NCBI GenBank assembly: GCA_032988165.1 | Contig: JANTQF010000269.1 | Coordinates: forward strand, 1-47,886 | Origin: Emmonsiellopsis sp. PD_33 | Taxonomy: Eukaryota > Ascomycota > Eurotiomycetes > Onygenales > Ajellomycetaceae | Reading direction: 5' to 3' | DNA: 47,886 bases | Shown here: positions 35,901 through 46,187 of the stretch, piece after piece | Layout: every line of letters begins with the position of its first letter | Position numbering within the stretch: position 1 is the first letter of the stretch | Position numbers and translations under genes: made by a program | The notes under the pieces: generated by a model | The model's input: only the letters and a program-made list of their open reading frames with translations | Told to the model about the DNA's origin: nothing | Database searches by the model: none

Positions 35901-37073
35901 CCTAATCGGCGGAACTGGTGGCCTTGGCCGGAGCATGGCGCGCTGGATGTCTTCTCGAGGGGCGAGGAACATTGTACTTGTGTCCAGGAGCGGAGCGCTA
36001 AATGAGAAGACCACAGAGTTAATGCAGGAACTGGCCGCTGACGGAACCCGTGTTGTTATCCAGGCATGCGATGTCAGTGACCAAGACTCGGTCGACGCTC
36101 TGGTGACGACGAAGATGAAGGACCTACCGCCCGTTAGAGGCGTGGTGCATGGTGCTATGGTTCTTCGAGTACGGTGCTCTTTTCCTTATTAAATCAACAT
36201 ACATGTGCTAACTTATCCCATCAGGACACACTTTTCGAAAACATGTCCTTCGACGACTTCGAAGCAGTCACCAAATGCAAAGTAGAAGGGGCATGGAACC
36301 TCCATCACGCACTCGCCAACTCCCCACTAGACTTTTTCATCTCTCTTTCTTCCATCGCAGGAATCGTCGGCAACCGCGGACAAGCCGCATACTCCGCCGC
36401 TAATACATTCCTGGATGGCTTCATGGCATATCGCCGTTCCCTAAATCTCCCAGGAGTCTCCATCGACCTCGCCGCCGTCTCAGACGCCGGCTACCTCGCC
36501 GACGGCGGCAAAGAGCGCCAACAAGAGGTCCTAAAAAACATCGGCAGCCAGACAATCAGCGAAGCTGACGTTCTCGCCCTCCTCGCCGCGGCAATTACAG
36601 GAACGCTCTCCTCCTCCTGCGCCGGCCACAGCCTTACCGGCCTCGCCCTCGACGACCTGAACTCAACAGACACCTTCTGGCTCCACGAGCCCAAATTCTC
36701 CACCCTCCGCTCAACCGCCGCCCTCAATGCAACACTCGGAACCTCACAGAAGGCAAACCCCGAAACAATCCCCCTCCGCGACGCCATCGCCGCATCCCCC
36801 TCCCGCGACCTCGCCATCAAAACCCTCTCCGATGCCCTGCTGGCAAAGCTCGCAAAGGTCCTGACCGTCTCCGTCGACGAGATCGATGCGACCATGTCCG
36901 TGTCGGCGCTGGGGCTGGACTCGCTGGTCGCGATTGAGATTCGCAATTGGATCGCGAGGGAGACGGGGGCGAATGTGCAGGTGTTGGAGTTGCTGGCGAG
37001 CAAGTCGCTGGTGGGGTTGGCGGAGATGGTGTTGGGGAAGGCGAGGGGGTTGGGGGGGGTTTGGGTCGGTTGA
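29989..37073 (+). CDS. Highly reducing type I polyketide synthase
   Basis: Six exons, 29989-30716, 30771-31299, 31353-33038, 33087-35783, 35848-36168 and 36225-37073, give 2,269 residues. The domains run in order. KS is at about 25-455 (Cys200 in DTACSSSL, His336 in MHGTGT, His376 in NVGHLEG). AT is at about 554-870 (Ser646 in GHSSGE, His755). DH is at about 935-1235 (His968 in RDHKMQGLPVFP, Asp1162 in HPAFLDGFLH). An Asn/Gly-rich linker and a pseudo-KR region follow. ER is at about 1540-1895 (HAGAGGVGQAA from 1691). KR is at about 1900-2180 (GGTGGLG from 1901, Ser2030, Tyr2043, Asn2047). The ACP is near 2185-2260 (Ser2220 in LGLDSL). All catalytic residues are intact, so a reduced linear or cyclised polyketide is expected. 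There is no C-methyltransferase and no releasing domain. The product is unknown. Intron 2 has the weak donor GTCGGT. Confidence 0.93.
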
Positions 37074-37980
37074 GTAGATAAATTGGGATAAGGAACTACT
37101 GTAGTTATATAACTATAGCTGCCATTTCCCATGGATATATCATTGGGTCAACAGCGGCGATCTGGACGGAAATGCCGTGCCATCAAGGCCGCTCACTCAC
37201 TCACTCTATAGACCATGAATAGATAGATAGATATTCCTTCCCTCGCCATACCATACCATACCACCGTTTCACGCAACTATACAGCTCTTATCCCCCCCAT
37301 CACCAGTGCGCTGTGCTTGCGGGAACTAAATAATGTACGTGAAAATGCAGGGGAAGTTTACCTCATTAGCTAGTTATTCCTCTTCCTCTTCCTCTTCCTC
37401 TTCCTCTTCATCATCATCATCATGATCATCCAAGACGTATAGATGGCAGCCAAAGACTACTCCGTATATACCACCTACCTAAAATAAACCCAGGATTTGC
37501 TATGTATATACAATGCTTAAATCAACCAACAAAAAGATAATCTTTTAGGCCCACTTATAACATGCAGAACTAAAATAAACAACAACATTCCAGCTGAGAA
37601 TAAACTGGCTATTAAGAGCTGGGTATGGGTATAGAATTTACTTAGGTTTATCTAGTAAACAATTCTCTTCTTATACCTAGGTAAATATATCTCCCACCCA
37701 CACTGAATTTATATATAAAGACCCCTACTTAAAGACAACAGATGAAAAGATCATATTCATCCCTATGAAAACTAGTACAGCTACATTAAAAAACAAAAAC
37801 AACTTGAACCCAACCCAACCCGCACTTACCCACCTGGGGCTCCCCATAGAAAAAACAGAAAAAAAAGACACGATAACTACACTACAGGCAGGGGAATATG
37901 TTGGCCAGCGGCAACATCACGCAACTACGTATGTAACCCACAAATGAAACATCAGGCCAAGCCACATCAAGTCAAGCCAG
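37074..37980. other. Convergent intergenic region with microsatellite
   Basis: It holds the 3' flanks of the PKS and MIF-fold genes. A TTCCTC hexamer array followed by ATC repeats lies at about 37,378-37,430. The middle is AT-rich. No gene is supported. Confidence 0.6.
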
Positions 37981-39054
37981 TCAACGAAAAAACATCTGCC
38001 TAATGCTCTGACACTTCTTAATAACGCGACCCTTCCCCTTCACCCCCTGTTTCCCCAGCGAGGACGGCTCAGCAGCAGGGACCGGACTCTCGCTCTGCGG
38101 AACCTCCCTCATACTAGTACTAGTAGTAGCCATCGCCTGCGCGGGCACGGAGGAGGGCGGTCTGGGCTGGATCGAGCCCATCACGACGCTGTTCCCATGG
38201 GACGTGTTGGACTTGATCTTGCGGCTCATGGAGCGCGAGATGCTCTTGAACACGCTATGCTCGTCGTTCGAGCTGCGCTCCAGCTGCTCGATCTCGTCCT
38301 TGATGGTTGCGCCGTTGGTGGCGAAGTTCTCCTCGGCCATGGACTCGAACTTGAGCACGCCGCGGTTGCCGGGGATACCGAGGATGTCGTGGATGGCGGC
38401 CTGGATCAGCACGGTGTGGCGCAGGTTGGTGATGGGGGCGACGGAGCAGGGCAGCGCGGAGACGGTGGCTAGGTACGCGGGGTCGTAGGAGCTGCCGAAC
38501 ATGAGGCACGAGTTGTGCTCGACGTAGAGGAGGATGGAGGTCTCGGGGCGCTGGAAGATCTGGGCCAGGTTGAAGGAGAGGTCGGAGAGCAGTTCAAAGT
38601 CGTTCTGCACCTGGAGACGGGTTAGCTATAGATATAGAAATAGGGGCAGCATAGCATTGTAGCCAGCGCTGCTTACCAGGACATTCGTCTTAAGCTCGAC
38701 GACCACAATCGAGTCCTGGTTGACGCGGTGGCGCGGCGTGTGGAACGGCTCGCGCGACGTGAACACCTCGTTGAAGTACTGGCTCCTCTTCTGCGCGACA
38801 TCCTGCTGGCTGGGCGGTTTGCTCAGGGGGCCGGCACAGCCGTCAGTGGGCGTCCCGCGCGTCAGCTCCTTGGTGAGGCTGGCGGCATCGTCGGGGGAGG
38901 CGATATGGTGCCGCGGGTGGGGGGGTCTGGCATGGTGTCTGGGCAGCTTGGGCGGCGGGCTGTGGGCTGAGGGGGAGGGCGAGAGCAGCGTCGGGACCTG
39001 GGCAGCAGAGATGGGATCTGAACAGGCGGCTGAGCAGGAGTGGAGGGCGGCCAT
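37981..39054 (-). CDS. MIF/tautomerase-superfamily protein with long tails
   Basis: Two exons, 39054-38677 and 38610-37981, give 335 residues. The first 85 residues are a disordered Pro/Ser/His-rich tail. The MIF fold covers about 105-240: SIVVVELKTNVL, NDFELLSDLSFNLAQIFQRPETSILLYVE, CLMFGSSYDPAYLATVSALP, ITNLRHTVLIQAAIHDILG and a closing strand GVLKFES (in pieces). The C-terminal tail is Ser-rich and basic (SMSRKIKS, GKGRVIKK). In MIF and bacterial tautomerases the catalytic base is the N-terminal proline. Here the domain is internal and the equivalent strand has no proline, so classic tautomerase activity is unlikely. The role in fungi is unknown. It lies 3' to 3' with the PKS gene and probably does not belong to that cluster. 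Confidence 0.8.
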
Positions 39055-39633
39055 GGCGGTGGATTGTTGATTGTTGGTTGTTGAGTGCGGGAGGGAGAGT
39101 TCAGGGGCAGTTCAGGGGTAGGAGGAGAACAGAGAGAGATGTTGTATAGAACAGACAGTGTTGCTCTCTGCACAGCCAGCAACACCAACACCAGCAAAAC
39201 GTCAGGCTGGAGAACAGCATTCACCCATTCACTGGCAGCGACAATACACAGCAGAGGGCAGTAAACAAACAAAGAGAAGGAACAGGCGGATGGGAGAGAG
39301 AAAAGAAAGAAACATCCTGAATGTGCTATATTCATTCATTCATTATATGTCTATCAAGCAGCAATAATAATAGACTCGCTGTCTATGGTACTCGCTACAA
39401 TGCAAAATAATAATTCCCAACTCATGCTCTGCCATCCTAGGATGGGCGTGGTGGTGTCTGGGTGCAATACCCTGACCAGCCGGGTCTGATATGCTGGCTC
39501 TGGACAGTTGATCTCAAACAGAACATCCTCTTCGCTGGACTCACGCCGCTGAAGTTCCTTCGTCCAACCCAGGTCGAGATCTCTGGTGCGGCATAGGGGG
39601 TGGGGAGAATATGATATCAAAACAACCTCATCC
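39055..39633. other. Intergenic region, MIF-fold gene promoter
   Basis: 579 bp lie between the MIF-fold start and the Dus1 stop, both on the minus strand. ATTC repeats lie at about 39,332-39,344. No gene is supported. Confidence 0.5.
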
Positions 39634-41429
39634 TCACCCACCAGCCACCTCCCCCTGCAGCAGCGCACTCGCAGCCGCACCCGTGCAATCCCCAGCCTCA
39701 TCCGCGCACGTCGAGCCCACCCCATTAACCAGATCCCGCTTCTTCAACTGCATCGCCCCGTTAATCAGCGCCTCCTCCGGCAGCGGCCGCACATACGGCT
39801 GACAAACCCACCACGGCCGCTTATACTGCGCCACCGTCTCCCTCGACACCGTCCTCGTCGCCGCCTCCCGCTCCACCTCCTCCTCGAACCGCTCCGGCTG
39901 CACTGCGTACTCCTGCATGCCTGCCTGCACGACCTCGTCGACCATCGTCACGATCTCCTCATAGGCCGCCATGTTGCCTGCCCGCGCCCGCGCCAGGCAG
40001 TCGCGGATGTGCGTGTGTTTGGCTACGAGCGGCCGGAGGAGTTGGAAGAGGTGGCCTTGCATGGGGACGAGGTTGGGCGACGTCGAGCGCGGGGAGGTGT
40101 CTTTGGTGCGCTTCTGCTTCTGCTTCTTCTTCGGTGGGGCGGCGTCGTCGGCGCCCGTTCCTGCGGGTTCGGCCTCGTGGGGTGCGGGTCGCTTGAGGGC
40201 TGATTCCGCGCTGTCTGCGGATGGGTCCGGGTGGGTATTTGTCGTGGTGGTGGTGGTAATTGTGGCTGTGGCTGTGGTATTGTCGAGTACAAATAGCGGC
40301 TTCCGCTCCGGCGGAGACACCTCCAATACATACTTGTAGATAATATCCATATACCTCCTCAGCACAAAATCCATCCGATACCCGCCCCTCCCATCCCGCC
40401 CCCTCCAATACCCAGGCCCCTCCGTCCCCACCACCGGCGGCGTGCTGAAGATCGTCGGATCACACAGATTCCCCTCCGCGCTCAACACCCCATCCGCCCC
40501 CGTGGCCTCCAAACACCGCTCCACATCCCCATGCGCCAGGATATTCCCATTGGCAAAAATCACCGTCTCCGCCGGCAGATTCTCCCGCAAGTACCGAATA
40601 TACTCCCAATCCGCGAGCCCCGTATTATGCCCCTTCTGCTCCCTCCGGCGGCCATGGACGGTCAGGAAGCTCGCGCCGGCAGAAAGGATCATGCGCGCAT
40701 ACTCCAGCGTCTTCTCCTTGCTCTCCTGGATGCGGAACTTGGCCGTAACCGGCACCGACAGCTCGTTATGTAGCGTATTAATGAGCTTGTAGATCAGCTC
40801 GGGATCCTCCTGCAGGAACGCGCCGTAGTGGCCCTTGCGCGCGATGCCCTGCGGACAGCCTAGGTTAAGGTCCACGGCGTCGCAGAAGGGTTCCACGCAG
40901 CGCGCGGCCGCGAGGAGCTCGGCTGGGTCGTTGGCGCAGAATTGGACGATGAGCGGGCGGTCGATGGCCGGGTTGCCGTCTAGGTAGGGAGTGGGGGGCT
41001 GGTTATTGGGTTCGCTGTTCTCGGGGGCCGTTGTGGTTGTGCTTGTGCTTGGAGGCCGCTCGGCTTCGAAATGGTGCTCGCGGTAATTGGCGCTGTCTTT
41101 GAACATGCGCGCGTGGAACATGGGCGAGTACGCGAGGAGCGGGCGGGGGTTTGGATCCCCATCACATCGTTGACCACCGTCCATGAACGAGCGCGTTAGC
41201 ATGCGCCATGCCTATACCACACAGATCTCACCCGTTAGCCCTAGTCCGCTGTAAATTCTAAACATTCAACACAAATGATAGTTACTAGTAGTTGAAGAAT
41301 GCAATGCAAACGTACAAATTCAGATCGATCCACCATTGGCGCCAGAATCATCTTCGGACTGCCCAGGCTCTCGTAGAACGCCCGCCCGAGCAGCTTTTGC
41401 TTTTTATTCGTCGGTGTCGGCGTCGCCAT
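39634..41429 (-). CDS. dus1: tRNA-dihydrouridine(16/17) synthase, Dus1
   Basis: Two exons, 41429-41316 and 41211-39634, give 563 residues. The flavin-binding TIM barrel begins with MILAPMVDRSEFAWRML. It continues with LIVQFCANDP, then DLNLGCPQGIARKGHYGAFL, whose Cys157 is the catalytic acid of the Dus family, and then VTAKFRIQ, LTVHGRRREQKG and IFANGNI (FMN phosphate binding). Dus1 reduces uridines 16 and 17 in the D-loop of tRNAs with NADPH and FMN. Between barrel and C-terminal helical domain lies a low-complexity insert of about 100 residues with a Thr run, an acidic Ala/Pro part and a PKKKQKQKR stretch that could be a nuclear signal. The C-terminal part (HTHIRDCLARARAGNM) is as in other fungal Dus1. 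The protein is longer than yeast Dus1 (about 420 residues) because of inserts. Confidence 0.92.
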
Positions 41430-43119
41430 GGTGTGCTGCCCCTGCTGCGGGGTGGTACTGCTTGTGAAGGAGAAGAAATGGAGGGGGGGAAGAAGTTGAA
41501 GGTTGGCCTTGGCCCTTTTGGCCCAGACCGGGGCGCGGAGGAGGCGGGATAGTGCTATTTTGGCTGTTGGGTGGGTGTGCGTGGATAGATAGATGAGAGG
41601 TAGGTTGGTTTTGAAGAATATTAGCTGTTGTTATGGATTGGAATAAATGCGTAGTTCTACAGCCCATTTAATGACTCTCATCGTGGATAATTACCCGATA
41701 AGGAGGAACTTTTTTTTTTTCTGATAGCCGGAGTCCGGAGGGATGTTGATCCGAAGACCGTGTTTACATAAGCCGAACTAGTGCCGAAGTGTCGAAAGTT
41801 AAATTCTTAAAATAGAATGGGTGACGTCAGGGGCTTAGCGCGAGACTTTTTTCTTTCTTGGTTCTTTTGACTTTGTATTTTTTTCCATGGAACTCTTTTA
41901 AATAAGCCAGGGGCAGGGACTATTGAACCGGGTTTTCTGTGTGGGTTTGGTGGGGGGGTTGAACCAGGGGTGGTTAGGAATAACCGGTAGTGTAGGGGGT
42001 ACTGTAGGGCTGGATATGATGGCTGGATATGATGGGTGAGTATGGCTGGATACTGTGTAGTATCATTGTGTTGTGAGGAAGGGATTAGTTATCATTAACC
42101 TATCATTCAACAACAGCCGCATCGATTGTGTGGCTTGGTGGATGGAGATGGAGATAATCCGTGGCTTCCAATCAACTAAGTCTGTTCGGGACTCATCCCT
42201 CCCCAATTCGAGGAGGAGACTCTCTGACAGGAATAGCAGAATCAACCTGTGAATCCCATCAAGCTGCAGCAAGCCTCTTGCATAGGACGCGTATGAGGGA
42301 CGTGTACCCCCTGCTGGCCAGCGCTGGCCGACTGCGGGAGGGTGGAAAGTGAGGAGGAGAAGTTCATAAAAGCCACTGCATATGTTAGCCTGCGGGAATT
42401 GAATGGCTGAGGGCCAATCGGAAGGGCAGGGATAGGGATATTTCCCCTGGGGAGGACATGAGCGTGGCTGAGCAAAGCTTGCGAGGGCAGGATGAGGATA
42501 AGGATATCGTGGGAGGTTCGGGAGTAAGTTGAGATAGAAGAGAAGTGCTGGAGAGGGTCAGACAATATCTTGTGCTGCATGAAGCACTGCACACTGCATG
42601 AATATATCCATCCATCAGTTCCAAGGTTGCAATGGAATCTATCTGGCCGTCTCCTTCAGCTGCTGGGACGGCGCTAGTCCCAAAGAGGCGAATATCTTAC
42701 ACGGATTACGGCTTGGCGTATTGGCTGCTGCTATTTAAAACACAGCCCTCACCGCCCTGGCTGCCGGCCAATCGCCGTGGTTCTGCCGCCCACAAGAGGA
42801 CGCGTGGCCCGCCGCCTGGCTTGGCGCTGGCCCGAAACGGCAACCTCGTCTCGACTTCACTTCCACGATCCATCGTCAGCCCGACTCTTGCCCACCACAA
42901 CACAACACACTCAACCTCGCATCTCACATCTCACATCTCATCTCATCTCGTCTCTCGTCTCTCGCCTCTTCTCTCGTCTCATCCCATCGCATCCCATCGC
43001 ATCCCATCCCATCCACATCCGCCTCCTCCGCCAACCCCCAAGCCTGTCCTCGAATTCCTGGCACCGCTCCATCCCCCCTTTCAGCATCCATCATCAATAT
43101 CAATCCATCTCAGAATTGC
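41430..43119. promoter_or_regulatory. Divergent upstream region of Dus1 and the bZIP gene
   Basis: No gene is supported in 1.7 kb. Near the bZIP gene there is a TATTTAAAA box at about 42,733. A long CT-rich tract (TCTCATCTC and CATCCCATCG repeats) runs from about 42,900 to 43,080; such tracts often mark the transcription start area of highly expressed fungal genes. A plus-strand frame from ATG 42,632 is open and in phase with the bZIP start, but it contains the TATA box, so I treat it as promoter and leader. Confidence 0.55.
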
Positions 43120-43137
43120 ATGGTGGCCTCCATCTAA
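43120..43137 (+). promoter_or_regulatory. Upstream ORF of five codons before the bZIP start
   Basis: ATG GTG GCC TCC ATC TAA lies in another frame and ends 13 nt before the bZIP ATG at 43,151. It is the only upstream ATG I see between the CT-rich tract and the start. Its short distance suggests an effect on translation by reinitiation or leaky scanning; that is an inference. Confidence 0.5.
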
Positions 43138-43150
43138 GCCGTCCTTCACC

Positions 43151-45070
43151 ATGGCCACCGCCGGAGACCTGCCCTCGTCCACCGCGGCGTCTCTGTCTCC
43201 GCTGCCCCAGATGAACAACTGCATCGACCCCAACGACATCGATTCCTTCATCAACTACGACCACTCCATGTATCCCTCGCCATCCCTTTCTCCCGCCTCC
43301 TCCCGCTCCAAGACCGCCGCCAGCCACAGCTCGGCCTCCACCCCCGTCGCCGCCTCGAGCGGTCCCGCCAGCTTCCCCCCCAACACCCAGTCCTCCCAGG
43401 TCTTGTTCTCAGCCCCCAGCCATGAATATGATTCCTACAAGCAGCAGACTGGCCTCCCGCCAGGCGGCCTCGCCAATACCATGGCCATCAATAGAAACGG
43501 TTTCGATTTTGGCATCAATTCCAATTTCGTGCTGCCCTCAGAGGCTGTTTACAACCCCAATGACACCCCCTTTAACTTTGCATCCCCCGCAGAAGCCGAT
43601 TTCTTTAGGAATATGGGCTCCGAACCCGATGCTATGGGCAACGTTGCGTTTCCCTACAAGACCCAGTTCGTTGATCCGAATGCTCTTGGCGGCCATGAAC
43701 TATCCCCTGTTGGCCAGCCGAATCAGGTTGGACGCATGTATCCTGGCATGCATCAGCAGCAGGCCGCCCTGGCAAAGGCTGCCCAGCAACAGCGCCAGCA
43801 AGAAATGATCCGGAGACAGCAACAAAACCAGCAGCAACCTCTACCGCAGCAGCCACAACAGCCCCAGCAACCACAGCAACCACAGCATGGCCGTCAGCCA
43901 TCAAAGACCCAGAACAAACCTCGCCCCAGCGACCCTCTCGTCGAGGAGCGTATTTCTCGCCTCCTGCACCAGATGAGACAGGGCAGCGCTGGTTCACACG
44001 ACGAGGACTCCCAGTCTCAACACACAGTTTCGCAGATTGCCAAGGCTAAGAAAGAGGAGGATGAAATGGACGAAGATGAAAGACTCTTGGCCAGCGAAGA
44101 AGGAAAGAAACTTAGTAGCAAAGAACGCCGTCAGCTGCGAAACAAGGTTTCAGCCCGTGCCTTTAGATCTCGACGGAAGGGTATGATATCCAATATTCAG
44201 TGCTCTATTACTTATCACTAACACTTGGTAGAATATATTGGCCAACTCGAGGGCGAAGTCACAGCCAAGACTAACGAAGCCAACGCTCTTCGCCTTCATA
44301 ATCGCGCTTTGGCGGAGGAAAACGCTCGTCTCATGGACCTCACCCGTATGCTTCTTTCTTCACAACACTTTTCGTCATTCCTTGACGAGATGTCCATGAA
44401 CGGCCTGCCTCCTCCTGAGCAGCCGCAGCCCGCGCCGATGCAAGCCCCTCAGCCGCCCAAGGATGCCAATCCATCTCAGATGCACCATGACGTTCAAATG
44501 CAGAATAGCCAGGTTGGCATGGTCATGGTTCCTGAACAGACGGTTGACTTTGGCTCGATGGATGTGAACGCCCCTGGGTGGAATACCGGTATCGACATGA
44601 CCTATAACAACACCCCTGTTTTCGCTGTATTGGATGTCCCCGAGGGCCCAGCTCTTGATTCTGCCGTTCTATCAGGCAAATCATCCAACTCGGTTGGGCC
44701 TATCTGCTCCGACGAACCCAAGGAGCAAATGCCTTGTATCGAAAGACCTCCTGTCGATGAACCAGAGGAAACGCAATCCGCGACACCTTGTGTCGATGTG
44801 GATATTGATGAGTCTGACCCTTGTCTCGCCTTGTTCCTTGACCAACCAAGTTCTCCGATTTCCACGGTTCCAACTTTCGAAGACACCTTTGGTGGCATCA
44901 CACCCGAAAAGCTATTCGCTAGAATCGATCTTGTGGTTGACGACGAACCTGCCGAAGAGTCCGCTGGTGTCAGTGCTGCGACAGTGCTCCGATTCGAGCG
45001 CCTGTGTGCCAGCATAGAAGGCGCCTTCCAGCGTGTCTCGCTGGTCACATCACATCTGAATGAAGTATAA
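43151..45070 (+). CDS. bZIP transcription factor
   Basis: Two exons, 43151-44180 and 44232-45070, give 622 residues. The N-terminal 230 residues are Ser/Pro/Asn-rich, followed by a Gln/Pro-rich stretch (about 205-265), both typical of activation regions. A short helical motif (EERISRLLHQMRQ) precedes the DNA-binding part. The basic region ends at the exon junction: RRQLRNKVSARAFRSRRK, with the invariant Asn331 and Arg339 in N-x7-R spacing. It is followed by a leucine-zipper helix (EYIGQLEGEV, ALRLHNRALAEENARLMDL). The C-terminal part is acidic and ends in a conserved-looking helix (RFERLCASIEGAFQRVSLV). The intron between basic region and zipper is 51 bp. I recall a fungal group annotated LziP with this architecture, but I am not sure enough to name it. 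Confidence 0.9.
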
Positions 45071-46187
45071 ATGTACATTGATGGCGTCAAAAAAATCCCC
45101 GCCTTTTCTATATACCGATCTGGATCTTATGTCTTCCATTCTCACTCCCCGCGTTTGTGTTCATCTCACTTTTAATCCCCACCGGCATTTCCTTTGGTTA
45201 GAATCTCCTTTTGCTGCACCTTGAGCGTGTTGATGCTGTTAATTTTTTTTGCCTTGGTCTTGTATTTTCCTTGGCACCGATCCAGATGGACCGAATAGGC
45301 GTTTAGACTGGGCGACACCACGCCTATTGTCCTTGCCCGTTTCTTTACTTGAACTCTTCTTGGAGTGGTGGAGGCGTTTGGGTTCCTAGGTTGCATTCCA
45401 TTGACACAGACATGTCGTCCTCGACAAGTACAGCTCGCTTTTTCCTTTGTGTTGATGAAACCTTTCCTATTTTTTGTGTTATTTTATTTACCTTTGACTG
45501 TCACTTATCTCAGACCTATATATACTTCCAGCAATGAAAATCTACCAAACATCGATGGTTCCTGAGCTTTGTAGAGAATAAAACGTGTGGATGGCGGCTG
45601 GCTGATGACGCTAGGCCGAATACGGCTAGGGCTATAAAAAAAGTCCCTGTCATCTCAACCACCTCCGACTCCAGACATCATCGACTTCTGCTCTACCCAG
45701 CACCGTCTTCACACTACGGGCTGCCTGCTTTCAGTTCTCCATGCCGTCTATACCGTTCCTTGTCTAGTCTGATTTTTTGTTATCTTATGGAAATCCCGTT
45801 TTCCGTCCGTCCCTTCCCCGCGCCGGTCCCCTCCACCGGCCTCTAAGATCTTCCAAGTTGGCGGCTGCACGACCAGCTGGGGCGATTCTGACGAATTTCC
45901 TTCGCAGAACGAACCAGATCCAGAAAGCCTCGTTCTCACGTAACCGAGAGAGCCCCAGGCCGAAGAGGATAGTTCGCGGTCCCGTCACCCACACTCACGT
46001 TCCCCATCCCCTTCTCGCCAACAACGCAAGCCGGGATCCAGACAAGTTGCCCCCCATTTTCCTCGCCCCGCCAATAACACAGACAAAGAAGTGGGCTACG
46101 CCGAAAAAATCCTACCTCTTCACCGACCCCAACACCGTCTCGCTTTACCCCTTCAAGATCCCCCCGCCGCCAGGCGGCAAAAGACCA
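45071..46187. other. Intergenic region and 5' part of the tRNase Z gene
   Basis: It contains the bZIP 3' flank and a probable tRNase Z promoter with GCTATAAAAAAAG at 45,631. From 45,768 the tRNase Z frame is open but has no ATG until 46,188, so this part may be coding through an unrecognised first exon. The short frames at 45,172-45,565 have no motif. Confidence 0.55.

Noticed and set aside
39586..40203. 205-codon Arg/Leu-rich plus-strand frame
   Set aside because: It is a shadow of the GC-rich Dus1 coding strand.
42632..43150. 173-codon N-terminal extension of the bZIP protein
   Set aside because: It is in phase and open, but it contains the TATA-like box and the CT-rich tract, and its composition is that of a leader.
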